Source: Paenibacillus lignilyticus (lineage in GTDB: Bacteria > Bacillota > Bacilli > Paenibacillales > Paenibacillaceae). From it: a stretch of DNA of 64,000 nt. Where the stretch lies: positions 1,054,001 to 1,118,000 of the forward strand of contig NZ_JAGKSP010000001.1 of NCBI RefSeq assembly GCF_017942085.1, given 5' to 3'. Positions within the stretch are counted from its first letter, which is position 1. Each line of letters opens with the position of its first letter. The notes beneath the pieces are model-generated. The model searched no databases and was not told the DNA's origin. It saw nothing but the letters and a program-made list of their open reading frames with translations. Of the stretch, positions 17,898 to 26,538 are shown one piece after another. The position numbers and the translations under genes were made by a program.

Positions 17898-19955
17898 TTA
17901 CCGCACCACGACAACCGCGAACGGCGGAAGTTCAAGCTCCAAAGCGCCGCCATCTTGCACCGCCGGCGCCGGATACACTACCGGTGCAAGCGGACGGACC
18001 GCTCGCTCATCCAGCGCGAGCAATTCCGACGGTTGTAAAGTAACAGCCGACTCCACACGTACGCGTATGGTTTCGTTCGTATAATTCGCTGCGAGCAGCA
18101 TCACGGCGCCGTCATTGGCTCTTACTGCGAGTGCGTCGAAGCTTAATCGGTCAGCTACTCGGCAATCCAGCACTTCTGCTCCTTGCAGCTTGGCCGCAGC
18201 TGCCAATACGTGATAGAGGGGATACTTCTCTTCCCCGCCATCGCGCATAACCCCAAGCGGGCCAGCCGTCTCCAGGTAGCAGACACGCTCTGCTCCCGCT
18301 TCCGATAAGCTCCGCAAACTGCCGAGCGTCCACGCCGCGCCGAACAACGACCATTGGCGCGCATCGGTATGATTAGCGCGGTCCTCCGACCTCCGCCTGC
18401 CTTCCTCACTCGTCGTGTTCGGATTCAAACGCGGCTTAAATGTAATGGGTCCGATGCTAAGCGGTACATCGGGTACAATGCTTCGCGCACTGCGAACCGT
18501 ATCCGCCTGCGCGGAAACCGTTTCGGCGAGCGAAGCGATATCGAAGGCGTGCACCTGCGGATTAATCGTGTACATGGCCGCATCCATCGGAGCAAGCGGC
18601 AGCTCCGCGCGGTTCAGCTCCGTAAAGTAAGCACGGGTGCCTCCCCCCACGCGAAAGGACAGCCCCGCCGAATCGCGCAGCTTCATAAGCTCAGCGGACA
18701 GCTCATGCTGGCTCACGAATCCAGCCTCGGGGAATACAAATACCGTATCCACGACAGTCCCCGCTTGGACGATCGCTTGAACCAGCACCTCCAGCAAACG
18801 CTGCCCCTGGACATGGCTATGGCCTTGGCCTCGGCTATCAATTTCGCCTTGCCCTTGGCTTTGCTCTTGCCCTTGGCTTTGCTCTTGCCCTTCGCTTCCA
18901 ACTTCGCTTCGGCCTTCCCATTCTCCCGGTACAATCACTTCAAGCTCTACTCCTGCACCAAGCGCGCTTGCAGCCGCCGCCGTATTCGCGAGCTCCCGCT
19001 CCCAACCCGGATCGGCCAATCGAATAACTGCCCGCAGGAAAGTGAGCGCAAGCGGGCGAAGCGCCTCGAGCTCAGACATCGCAAGCGGGCGGCCCGGCGT
19101 CATCCCTAAACCGATACCGGGAACCTGCCCGACCACATGGTCACGGAGCTCCACTCGAATCGCTTGTACATCTGAAATCTCCGCTGAAGTTTCCTTCGAG
19201 TCCTCTACCAAATTCCCGCCAACCTCGTCCTCTCTCTCACCAACCAACCTAAGCGTCACAGCTTGCTGAACCCGCTCTCCGCTTGCCACTTCCACGGGGT
19301 AGGGGATGCTAAGCGGTGTGCAGTATGTTTTGTATGAAGCATCCGTCCAATTGCGCTGATCCTCCATTTCGAACAAATCGCCGCTAAATTGCAGCTCTGC
19401 GACCAGCTTCGGCGTTAGCTCATGGCGAATCGCCGTCATGCCGAGGAATGGCTGGTGCGGCGAAATCCGCTCCGGGAACACGCCTGAAATGGTTCGCGTC
19501 CCCGTCCCATCTTCCGTCTCTACCTCCACCTTACAGCCCGCCAGGTCGGAAGGATGCAAGATACAGAAGCCAATCCGGTTGCGCAAGAAATTCGAACGCG
19601 CCTCACCGTCGAACGTAAAGCGAATGGTTCCATCCTCCGAGCCGGTGATGGCCCCCTCCCATACAAAATCGATCTCGCCCTGCCGATGCTCTGCCACGAA
19701 ACGCACCTCAAACTCATGGATGCGATCCGTAACCACATGAAACTCCCGAAAAACCGGCTTAATCGTCCCCCAATTCTGATCCCGGACAGCGGCATAGATG
19801 CCGCGCACGACTTCCTGCTCACCATAGCGAATATAACGCAGTCCGCCTTCTTCCAGCACAGCGGTCAGCGGACCTGCCTTGAGCAGCCGCCGCTCCGGCA
19901 GCGGTTCGGCAGAGCCGTACCGCAAAATTGCTATATCCCTTGCCTGACTTACCAT
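17898..19955 (-). CDS. Possible D-apionate lactonase-like / carbohydrate-active protein
   Basis: 685 aa, no signal peptide. The order is an N-terminal beta-sandwich (~1-230), a TIM-barrel-like middle (VGGGTRAYFTELNR, then NPQVHAFDIASLAETVSAQA) and a C-terminal beta domain ending ELPPFAVVVV. This order and these motifs resemble the apionate lactonase family, recalled from memory and not checked. The start ATG at 19955 has GGGGGAG 8 bases upstream. Inside the barrel a Gln/Gly/Ser-rich stretch of about 30 residues is encoded by 18-bp tandem repeats (18849-18884 and flanks), which looks like a recent insertion. Other carbohydrate-active families with a mutarotase-like N-domain remain possible. 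Confidence 0.55.
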   Translation of the reverse strand: MVSQARDIAILRYGSAEPLPERRLLKAGPLTAVLEEGGLRYIRYGEQEVVRGIYAAVRDQNWGTIKPVFREFHVVTDRIHEFEVRFVAEHRQGEIDFVWEGAITGSEDGTIRFTFDGEARSNFLRNRIGFCILHPSDLAGCKVEVETEDGTGTRTISGVFPERISPHQPFLGMTAIRHELTPKLVAELQFSGDLFEMEDQRNWTDASYKTYCTPLSIPYPVEVASGERVQQAVTLRLVGEREDEVGGNLVEDSKETSAEISDVQAIRVELRDHVVGQVPGIGLGMTPGRPLAMSELEALRPLALTFLRAVIRLADPGWERELANTAAAASALGAGVELEVIVPGEWEGRSEVGSEGQEQSQGQEQSQGQGEIDSRGQGHSHVQGQRLLEVLVQAIVQAGTVVDTVFVFPEAGFVSQHELSAELMKLRDSAGLSFRVGGGTRAYFTELNRAELPLAPMDAAMYTINPQVHAFDIASLAETVSAQADTVRSARSIVPDVPLSIGPITFKPRLNPNTTSEEGRRRSEDRANHTDARQWSLFGAAWTLGSLRSLSEAGAERVCYLETAGPLGVMRDGGEEKYPLYHVLAAAAKLQGAEVLDCRVADRLSFDALAVRANDGAVMLLAANYTNETIRVRVESAVTLQPSELLALDERAVRPLAPVVYPAPAVQDGGALELELPPFAVVVVR

Positions 19956-19974
19956 AACTCGCGCTCCCCCGTTG

Positions 19975-20238
19975 TTAGACTTGCTTCTTCAAACACAGCA
20001 CCCAATCACATTCGTGCTCATCACTCGTATTCTCCGCATCCACAGCAGGCGTTGCAAAATAAAACGTATCGCAGCTCGCCGGCTTCGATCGCTCACCCGT
20101 ACGAGGATTTAACCAATAGAAGCTGTAGCGGCTCGGCTCATCAATCGCCAGCTCAGCTTCCTGCAACCGGGAAGTAGACTGCTGCCTTTCTCCGTACGTT
20201 GTTCTTCCCTTTCGTCTGTATTCTAGAATTTTGATCAT
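19975..20238 (-). CDS. Small protein of unknown function, possibly a remnant
   Basis: 87 aa, rich in polar residues, with YSFYWLNPRTGERSKP and EHECDWVLCLKK. The phrase FYWLNPRTGE recalls the C-terminal beta domains of some glycoside hydrolases, so this may be the tail of a lost gene. No ribosome binding site is seen before the ATG at 20238. It ends 20 bases before the start of the next gene on the same strand. Confidence 0.4.
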   Translation of the reverse strand: MIKILEYRRKGRTTYGERQQSTSRLQEAELAIDEPSRYSFYWLNPRTGERSKPASCDTFYFATPAVDAENTSDEHECDWVLCLKKQV

Positions 20239-20301
20239 AAGTGAACAATATAAAAAAACGACCGATTTTTCGATTTTGCTATAGAAATCTTGATCATTTC
20301 G

Positions 20302-20952
20302 TCAGTGCAGCTGACCCTCGGAAGCGATAATATCGCGATCATGCTGAACGCTGGCAATCACGGCGATTTCGATCGCTTCTACCATGGTTTCCAGGCTCAT
20401 GCTCGGTATCTGTGGTTTCTGTGCGGTTTGTATGGGTAGGTATGGTATATGAATGAAGCCGCCTCTTATCCCCGGAAATTCCGTCGCGATCATATGCTGA
20501 AGCCCATAGAAGAGATGATTGCATACAAATGTCCCCGCGGTTTGGGATAAAGAGGCCGGAATGCCTCCTTTTCGCAGTCGCGCGGTAATGCTCTTAATCG
20601 GCAGAGAGGTCCAATACGCTGCCGGACCCTGTTCGGAGATCGGCTCATCTATTGGCTGGTTTCCCTCATTATCCGGGATACGGGCATCGTTCAAGTTAAT
20701 CGCCACGCGCTCTAATGCGATGTCGCTGCGGCCGCCGGCTTGCCCGACACAGATGACCACATCCGGCTGCACCTCTAGGATCGCCTGCCTTAGCACTTCT
20801 ATGGATGTGGTGAACACCGTCGGAATCTGTCTGGCCTCCACTTGGAGTTCGGGAAAAGTCTTGCGTCGGTGAACGCGGCTGACCACTTCCCAAGCTGGAT
20901 TGATCGTTTCTCCTCCGAACGGATCAAAGCCGGTTAACAGTACTTTGTTCAT
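20302..20952 (-). CDS. pcp: Pyroglutamyl-peptidase I
   Basis: 216 aa, the family length. It removes N-terminal pyroglutamate from peptides. Key parts are VLLTGFDPFGGETINPAW at the start, the catalytic Glu in ALERVAINLNDARI, the Cys in SQTAGTFVCNHLFY and the His in GFIHIPYLP. The ATG at 20952 has GGAAGGAG 8 bases upstream; the longer frame to 21021 overlaps the preceding gene. It follows the zinc-ribbon gene by 35 bases and is probably co-transcribed. Confidence 0.93.
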   Translation of the reverse strand: MNKVLLTGFDPFGGETINPAWEVVSRVHRRKTFPELQVEARQIPTVFTTSIEVLRQAILEVQPDVVICVGQAGGRSDIALERVAINLNDARIPDNEGNQPIDEPISEQGPAAYWTSLPIKSITARLRKGGIPASLSQTAGTFVCNHLFYGLQHMIATEFPGIRGGFIHIPYLPIQTAQKPQIPSMSLETMVEAIEIAVIASVQHDRDIIASEGQLH

Positions 20953-20987
20953 GTCGTTTGCTCCTTCCACGGGATGATGATTAGCCG

Positions 20988-21287
20988 TTAATCCTTCAGT
21001 CTCAAGCCGCAGCTTGGACATTCCGGCTCATGCTGGATGATCTTCTCGCCGCAGGCGGGGCATTCCTCGTAAAGGTCTTGCGGTGCGCCCGGCTGAGTCG
21101 ATAGAAGCTGCTCGGCAACAGCGCGCTTGTCTGTTCTCCCTTCTCTTTTCGTATCATATAAGTAGTCTCGAATATCCTGAATGTTCTTCGCCATGTTCGA
21201 CGAATCCAGTGCGGACTGAATGACCGCGTGTAGGATGAAAAATAAAAAGGCTATCATAATGATCCATAATATAATCGCTCCAACCAT
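20988..21287 (-). CDS. Small membrane protein with C-terminal zinc ribbon
   Basis: 99 aa. One N-terminal membrane span (IILWIIMIAFLFFILHAV), a charged helical middle and a C-terminal zinc ribbon with two CxxC pairs (CPACGE and CPSCGL). AAAGGAG stands 6-7 bases before the ATG at 21287. Function unknown. It is the first gene of a pair with pcp. Confidence 0.8.
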   Translation of the reverse strand: MVGAIILWIIMIAFLFFILHAVIQSALDSSNMAKNIQDIRDYLYDTKREGRTDKRAVAEQLLSTQPGAPQDLYEECPACGEKIIQHEPECPSCGLRLKD

Positions 21288-21421
21288 TGTAACTCTCCTT
21301 TTCGCTTCTCATCGGGTTTATCGCTTCAATCCCTTCTTCTGCACGATCGTTTGGAATCCCTTCCTGGCATTCCCAGTTCCCGCGAAAGTTAGGACCTGCG
21401 AACGTAATAAATGTGCCAGAG

Positions 21422-21448
21422 ACTAGTCCATTTTTGCCGCATATTCAT
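21422..21448 (+). promoter_or_regulatory. Possible sporulation (sigma-K/E type) promoter
   Basis: AC, a 16-base spacer and CATATTCAT. The context TGCCGCATA.TT.A is shared with the site in front of the paralog at 31193. The match to CATANNNTA is imperfect here. Confidence 0.3.
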
Positions 21449-21478
21449 AGAATGATAGTATTGAATGGAGGTGATTAT

Positions 21479-21961
21479 ATGCCCAATCAATTTCTGGATT
21501 CTCGTATTTCCATCCATCGTAACGACTTTGGGGGAGACGAGCCGTTAGACAATTTGGCAATCTTGATCGGAGACATCGGCTTGCAAGTTGGAGCTGCAGT
21601 CCCCTTGAATACGAACAATGTCCGCGTTTCCTTGACCGGAACAGCTGTTATTGATTTTGCGCCATCCGTGGAGCCGACATTGGAGCTCCCACTGGAACCA
21701 ACCGTTGTTTCTCTCTTCGTCGAACGAGGCGGCGATGGCACTCCGGGAACAGGCGTCACCATTCTAAGTGAGCAATTTAACATCCACTTCTGGAGCGCTT
21801 TGTTTCCAATCAGCATCACTGCCGCCGACTTCCCACCTGCGGCCGATGTGTTAACCGGACAGATCCGTTACACGCTGTTTATTGCAAGAGACGGTTTCTT
21901 CGATCTCGTCCTGATCGGCCCTGCCGTCTTCAACGGCATCGCTTCAGCCGGATCGACTTAG
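21479..21961 (+). CDS. Small beta-rich protein, paralog of 31193-31621, function unknown
   Basis: 160 aa from the ATG at 21479, which follows a full GGAGGTGAT; a longer frame from 21413 is unlikely. No signal peptide. Alternating hydrophobic strands suggest a beta-sandwich: VRVSLTGTAVIDF, VVSLFVERG, YTLFIARDG, LIGPAVFNGIASAG. The same blocks appear in the same order in the 142-aa protein at 31193-31621, and both genes share upstream sequence. Spore-surface structural proteins are a possible role, inferred only from the sporulation-like promoters. Confidence 0.8.
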   Translation: MPNQFLDSRISIHRNDFGGDEPLDNLAILIGDIGLQVGAAVPLNTNNVRVSLTGTAVIDFAPSVEPTLELPLEPTVVSLFVERGGDGTPGTGVTILSEQFNIHFWSALFPISITAADFPPAADVLTGQIRYTLFIARDGFFDLVLIGPAVFNGIASAGST

Positions 21962-21975
21962 TGCTCTTTGTAGAG

Positions 21976-22023
21976 AAGGCCACTGAACAGAAGCACTGCT
22001 TCGTGTTCTCTGGCCTTTTTTTT
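21976..22023 (+). terminator. Terminator of the beta-rich protein gene
   Basis: GGCCACTGAACA pairs with TGTTCTCTGGCC (one internal mismatch) and is followed by eight T. Confidence 0.85.
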
Positions 22024-22059
22024 GTTGCGACTCCTCGGCTGTTTCCCATGGTTGCGTGT

Positions 22060-22627
22060 GCGCGCAGTGCCTGAGAGTCGGAAAAGCCTACTCTCACCCG
22101 CGAAAACACTCATATATGGAGCCGAGAGTGGTGAAATCCGACTCTCGCCTCTCCTCCTCTACCATTTCCGCTTGCGTGTGATGCTGAGAGTCGGAAAAGC
22201 CTACTCTCACCCGCGAAAACACTCATATACGGAGCCGAGAGTCGGGAAAACCGACTCTCGGCCATCCTCCACTACCATTTCTGCCTGCGTGCGGTGCCTG
22301 AGAGTCGGAAAAGCCTACTTTCAACTAACCGCCTCACTCATTTCCACCGACAACCGGGGCTGAGAGTTTCAGGCTGAGAGTTTCATATTCGAACTCTCAG
22401 ACGCGGAAACGCGTAATATTGATGCTGAGAGATCGAAAATCGCACTCTCAACTAACCTTCTCCCTCATTCCGCCTGCGCCTGGGGATGAGAGTTTCATAT
22501 TCGAACTCTCAGACGCGAAAACGCGCAAATGTGATGCTGAAAGTTCCAAAATCGTACTATCAACTAACCAATCTCCTCATTTCCTCCAACGCCCGGTGCT
22601 GAGAGTTTCATATTCGAACTCTTAGCA
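22060..22627. repeat. 113-bp hairpin array, mixed GAGAGT stems
   Basis: Hairpin starts at 22072, 22123, 22185 and about 22299 keep 51 and 62 bp spacing and a 113-114 bp period. Further right (22361-22627) the stems change to GAGAGTT/AACTCTC and spacing loosens to 103-122 bp, with one local duplication of CTGAGAGTTTC. It fills the convergent gap between 21961 and 22821. Confidence 0.88.
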
Positions 22628-22675
22628 CCCCGAAAAGACGAGTTTACTGGGGGGTTCGGCGGTTGTTCCACTTCT

Positions 22676-22752
22676 TAAGCGATATATCCGCTTATGGTGC
22701 AACAATCGACCTCGGCTGCAGGCTGTAAGCGGCATATCCGCTTAATGCCTGC
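22676..22752. repeat. Hairpin pair of the TAAGCGG family
   Basis: TAAGCGATATATCCGCTTA and TAAGCGGCATATCCGCTTA, 60 bp apart. The same family occurs at 7932-8015. Confidence 0.65.
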
Positions 22753-22756
22753 CCAA

Positions 22757-22795
22757 CAAGAAAACCCGCCAGGCCGAAGGGCCCAGCGGGTTTCC
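22757..22795 (-). terminator. Terminator of the first sugar ABC operon
   Basis: AACCCGCTGGGCC pairs with GGCCTGGCGGGTT on the minus strand and is followed by TTCTTG, 25 bases after the stop codon. Confidence 0.75.
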
Positions 22796-22820
22796 AAATC
22801 CAGCAACTCCGCCTGCTACA

Positions 22821-24329
22821 TTACTTCGCAGCAAGGAATGCGTTCAATTGCTTTTGCTTCTCTTTGAGCACTTTATCGAGCCCGTTCGCTTTCTCTTTCT
22901 TCTGAAACTCGGCCGCTTTGGAAGGGTCGATTGCGCCTGTTTCCAGACCGGCGATGTATTTGCTGCGTACGGTAACGAGGGCCGCTACTTGCGATTTCAC
23001 CGGCTGTGCATTAAAGGTGAATCCTAGCGCCGGCGACAGTTTCGCGCCTTTGTTGAACTTTTTGAACTGTGCCCATTTGTCCGGAGCTTCCGTATTCCAA
23101 ACATAGTTCAAGAATTGGTTACCGAACATCCAAGTCGCACCCGGATTGTAGTTCGCTGCATTCGGACCTGGCTTAATGATTTCGGTCGATACTTTCTCGT
23201 AATGCTCGCCTTGAATACCGAAGTTAAGCAGGTTATTCAAGTATTTGTCGGAGTGGAGCAGGTTGATGAACATCATTGCGCGTGCCGGATCCTTGGAAGT
23301 AGTGGAAATCCCCAGCATGGAGCCCGCGGTTTCGCCCGTCGATACGGTGCGCTCCGTCATGTTAATCTGCTGCAGTTTACCAGCCAAATTCGCTGCAATC
23401 GCCATCTCAGCATCTTTGCCCGGCTTCAAGGAAGCAACGATCATGAACACATTGCCCTTCTTCAACGCATCCTGCCCGGACAATTGCGTCGTTGCCGCAT
23501 CTCTGTTGATGTAGCCTTTCTTGTAGAAGCTGCGGGTCACGCTCAATTGATCCATATACTTCTTATCGTCGAAGCGCGTAATAACCTTCGTGCTCGTGCC
23601 GTCTTTGCGAATCAGACCTTCAATCGTCGTATCGCCAAGGTAATCCTGCTGAATGAAATAGTGCGAGTTGAAGGTTTCGCCGTCACGCAGGAACAGCGGC
23701 GTCATGCTTGGCATTTTCGCTTTCACTTTAGCCAAGATCGGAGCAAGGTCATTTACCGTTTTCACTGCATTCAGCTGAGCGGTCAAGCCGAGCTTGCTGG
23801 CAATATCTTTGCGGTAGATAACGCCGCCTTGCGCGGCCAACTCTTTGTTAGTCGGCACGCCGTAGTTATGCCCGTTCACTTTGGCTCCTGCCAGGAATGC
23901 CGGATCGAGCGACTTCGTGATGTCTTTTCCGTATTTGCTAAGCAAATTGCCGGCCGGGCCTTTCGCATCGTCGAGCGCAAGGAACACTTTCTTCGCCACA
24001 TCGTTAGCATGGCCGTTCCATTGTGCCGTGAAGATGACGTCCATCGGCTCGCGGCTTGCTTTCAGCAGGTTCATCTTGCTGTCCCATTGGCCCCAGTCGA
24101 TCGGAATGAGGTCAATCGTCGCATTGATTTTGCCAGTCAGATACCTGCTCATTTTTGCTTCGATCTGAGCTTCATCCTTGGCAGGGGAACCCGGATAATA
24201 CAAGGTAAGCTTGTAAGGTGCCAGCGTGCTGCTACCAGCGGCGCTGGCAACCGGTACCACGGATAAAACAAGGCTTCCGCCCAAAATCAGAGAGATGCTT
24301 TTTCCCAGCTTGCTTTTTTCTTTGAACAT
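22821..24329 (-). CDS. Sugar ABC transporter substrate-binding protein (LplA type, DUF3502 C-terminus)
   Basis: 502 aa from the ATG at 24329, with AGGGAGG 9 bases upstream. It captures an oligosaccharide outside the cell for the two permeases upstream in the operon. It belongs to the Lpl/Ytc family: YYPGSPAKDEAQIEAKMSRY at the start, SKDPARAMMFINLLHSDKYL in the middle and the C-terminal block LDKVLKEKQKQLNAF. Unlike most relatives it has no lipobox cysteine; the signal peptide appears to end at ASA|AGS, so the mature protein may be released or held by other means. It is a paralog of 50136-51722. Confidence 0.87.
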   Translation of the reverse strand: MFKEKSKLGKSISLILGGSLVLSVVPVASAAGSSTLAPYKLTLYYPGSPAKDEAQIEAKMSRYLTGKINATIDLIPIDWGQWDSKMNLLKASREPMDVIFTAQWNGHANDVAKKVFLALDDAKGPAGNLLSKYGKDITKSLDPAFLAGAKVNGHNYGVPTNKELAAQGGVIYRKDIASKLGLTAQLNAVKTVNDLAPILAKVKAKMPSMTPLFLRDGETFNSHYFIQQDYLGDTTIEGLIRKDGTSTKVITRFDDKKYMDQLSVTRSFYKKGYINRDAATTQLSGQDALKKGNVFMIVASLKPGKDAEMAIAANLAGKLQQINMTERTVSTGETAGSMLGISTTSKDPARAMMFINLLHSDKYLNNLLNFGIQGEHYEKVSTEIIKPGPNAANYNPGATWMFGNQFLNYVWNTEAPDKWAQFKKFNKGAKLSPALGFTFNAQPVKSQVAALVTVRSKYIAGLETGAIDPSKAAEFQKKEKANGLDKVLKEKQKQLNAFLAAK

Positions 24330-24472
24330 GCGGTAGTGCCTCCCTTTATAAGATGATGTGCGCTGTATACTCAACCGGTTGAACCGGAACGAGCCAAAAT
24401 AATAGAACCGCCTGTCTGCTGCCTGCACCTCTGTTTTCATCTCGGCCCGCCGTCTCGCCTGCTTCCATTCCC

Positions 24473-25402
24473 TCAACCCTTAATCGCACCAACGGTCAAT
24501 CCCTTGATGAAGTAACGCTGGAAGAACGGGTAAGCAAACACGATCGGACCGATACCGACAACCGCCATCGCCATCGTCACCGTTTCTGTGGGCAATTGGT
24601 AATCCGGATTCTGAGCCAAAATCGCCGAGTACGCCGACGAGTTGGCACTCAAGAAGGTGATATCAAGCAGCGCCTGATACATACGGAACTGAATCGTGTA
24701 CAACGTGTCATGATTGATGAACAATAAGCTAAGGAACCAATCATTCCAATAGCTCAGCGTACAGAACAAACCAACCGTCGCCAATACAGGCAAGGAGAGC
24801 GGGAGCACGATTTGAGCGAAAATCCGCCATTCGCCTGAACCGTCAATCTTCGCTGATTCGAGCAGGGCAGGCGGAACTGAGTTCGTAAAGAAGGTGCGCA
24901 GCACGAGTACGAAGAACGGCTGAACGAACATCGGAATCATGAGCGCCCAGATGTTATCCCGCATGTGAAGCCCTTGTGCGTACAGTAAATAGAAAGGCAC
25001 CAATCCGCTATTGAAGAGCAGCGTGAAGAACATGATGAAGGAAAATACTTTTCTATGCTTGAAGTCCGGTCTGGAAATCGGATACGCGAACAGCGACATC
25101 ATCGTGAGCGCAATTAATGTGCCGACCACCGTAACGAATAACGAAGTGCCATACGATCTTACGATGCTCTGCCAATCGCTCAGCAGAAAATCATAGGCGG
25201 ATGCACTGAACTTCTCCGGCCAGAACTTATAGCCGTTAACGAGAACCAGGTTCTCGTCGGAGAAGGAAACGGCAATGACGAGCAGAAGCGGCAGCACGCA
25301 TAACAGCGTGTAAATCCAGAAGAATCCGTTGATAAAGAAATTCGAAAGGTTGGATATTTCATGAAGTCCCTTTTTCCGTTTGGTCACCATCGTCATCGCC
25401 AT
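24473..25402 (-). CDS. Sugar ABC transporter permease (LplC/YtcP type)
   Basis: 309 aa, six membrane spans. The EAA loop that contacts the ATPase reads ESAKIDGSGEWRIFAQIVLP. The C-terminus FQRYFIKGLTVGAIKG is the LplC/YtcP hallmark. TAAGGAGG precedes the ATG at 25402. It forms the inner-membrane channel with the permease at 25418-26416, 15 bases upstream. No ATPase gene is nearby; in this family a shared MsmX-type ATPase encoded elsewhere usually serves. Confidence 0.9.
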   Translation of the reverse strand: MAMTMVTKRKKGLHEISNLSNFFINGFFWIYTLLCVLPLLLVIAVSFSDENLVLVNGYKFWPEKFSASAYDFLLSDWQSIVRSYGTSLFVTVVGTLIALTMMSLFAYPISRPDFKHRKVFSFIMFFTLLFNSGLVPFYLLYAQGLHMRDNIWALMIPMFVQPFFVLVLRTFFTNSVPPALLESAKIDGSGEWRIFAQIVLPLSLPVLATVGLFCTLSYWNDWFLSLLFINHDTLYTIQFRMYQALLDITFLSANSSAYSAILAQNPDYQLPTETVTMAMAVVGIGPIVFAYPFFQRYFIKGLTVGAIKG

Positions 25403-25417
25403 GCGTATGAATCCTCC

Positions 25418-26416
25418 TTAGAACAAGGCATCGTCTCTGCTGATCCGACGAATGACCAGATTTGATAGCAGCACCAGTACGAATCCGACCACTGCTTGGT
25501 ACAAGCCCGCCGCAGAGGACATCCCGATATCCCCGCTTACGATAAAGCCTTGATACACGTAAGTATCAATGACGAGCGTCGTGTCGTAGAGAATGCCTGA
25601 ATTCCGAGTAACTTGGAAGAACAACCCGAAATCCGAGTAGAAAATACGACCGATCTGGAGAAAGGTAAGGATGATAATGACCGGCCGGATCAGCGGCAGC
25701 GTAATACTGAAAATTTGGCGCCATCTGGAAGCCCCATCGATCGTCGCCGCTTCATAATACTCGTTGTCGATCCCTATAATGGCCGCGAGGAAGATGACCG
25801 CATAATAACCGATCCCTTTCCAAGTATTAATGATGGGCAGAATGAACGGCCACCACTTGGACTCCGTATACCAATCGATTGGCTCAATCCCAAGCGCAGG
25901 AAGCACGATTTTGTTAAAGATCCCGATATCCGGATTTAAGAAAGCGTATACAAGATAGGAAATAACAACCATCGACAGAAAATAAGGCAGAAACATCGCC
26001 GTTTGGTGGAGCTTCGCCAACCTTCGGTTTCGCATGGCGTTAAAGAGGAGAGCGAGCGTAACGCCGATTACCAGGTTCAAGACGATAAAGACCGCGTTAT
26101 AGGCAAGGGTGTTTCGGGTGATCGTCCAAGCATCGGTCGTACTAAACAGATAATTGAAGTTCTCCCACCCTACCCACTTGCTCTCCAGAAAACTTCGAAT
26201 GAAGCTGGTCGACGTATACTCGATTTGTTTAAAAGCGATTAAAGAGCCGATCATCGGAAGGTAATTGTTCATCAACAGCACGAGCAGCGCGGGAGCCATC
26301 ATAATATAGAAGGCTCCGAATCTTTTCCAGTAGCCAATATTTTGCTTGGATCGTGTTTTAGGCGCCTTCGCCTTCGCTACGACTTCCGCGGCTTCCGTTG
26401 AAGGAGTCATCCCCAT
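25418..26416 (-). CDS. Sugar ABC transporter permease (LplB/YtcO type)
   Basis: 332 aa, six spans. The EAA loop is YYEAATIDGASRWRQIFSIT. FYSDFGLFFQVTRNSGILYD and the RDDALF end are typical of LplB. The start is the ATG at 26416, with AAAGGA 5 bases upstream; earlier in-frame starts to 26503 have no signal. First gene of the transporter set, 122 bases after the response regulator gene. Confidence 0.9.
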   Translation of the reverse strand: MGMTPSTEAAEVVAKAKAPKTRSKQNIGYWKRFGAFYIMMAPALLVLLMNNYLPMIGSLIAFKQIEYTSTSFIRSFLESKWVGWENFNYLFSTTDAWTITRNTLAYNAVFIVLNLVIGVTLALLFNAMRNRRLAKLHQTAMFLPYFLSMVVISYLVYAFLNPDIGIFNKIVLPALGIEPIDWYTESKWWPFILPIINTWKGIGYYAVIFLAAIIGIDNEYYEAATIDGASRWRQIFSITLPLIRPVIIILTFLQIGRIFYSDFGLFFQVTRNSGILYDTTLVIDTYVYQGFIVSGDIGMSSAAGLYQAVVGFVLVLLSNLVIRRISRDDALF

Positions 26417-26511
26417 AACCATCCTTTCGTTCTCTTGTACATTCATTGTAAAGGTTGGGAACCGACTCCATCTATCTACTGAGATGACGCACATAGCACT
26501 CAAGTGACATT

Positions 26512-26538
26512 TGGGGAATAGAATGGCGAGGTGGGGAA
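26512..26538. promoter_or_regulatory. Two TGGGGAA direct repeats before the transporter genes
   Basis: TGGGGAA at 26512-26518 and 26532-26538, 20 bp apart, directly between the response regulator stop and the permease genes. They could be binding sites for the AraC-type regulator encoded next door. This is inference from position only. Confidence 0.25.
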
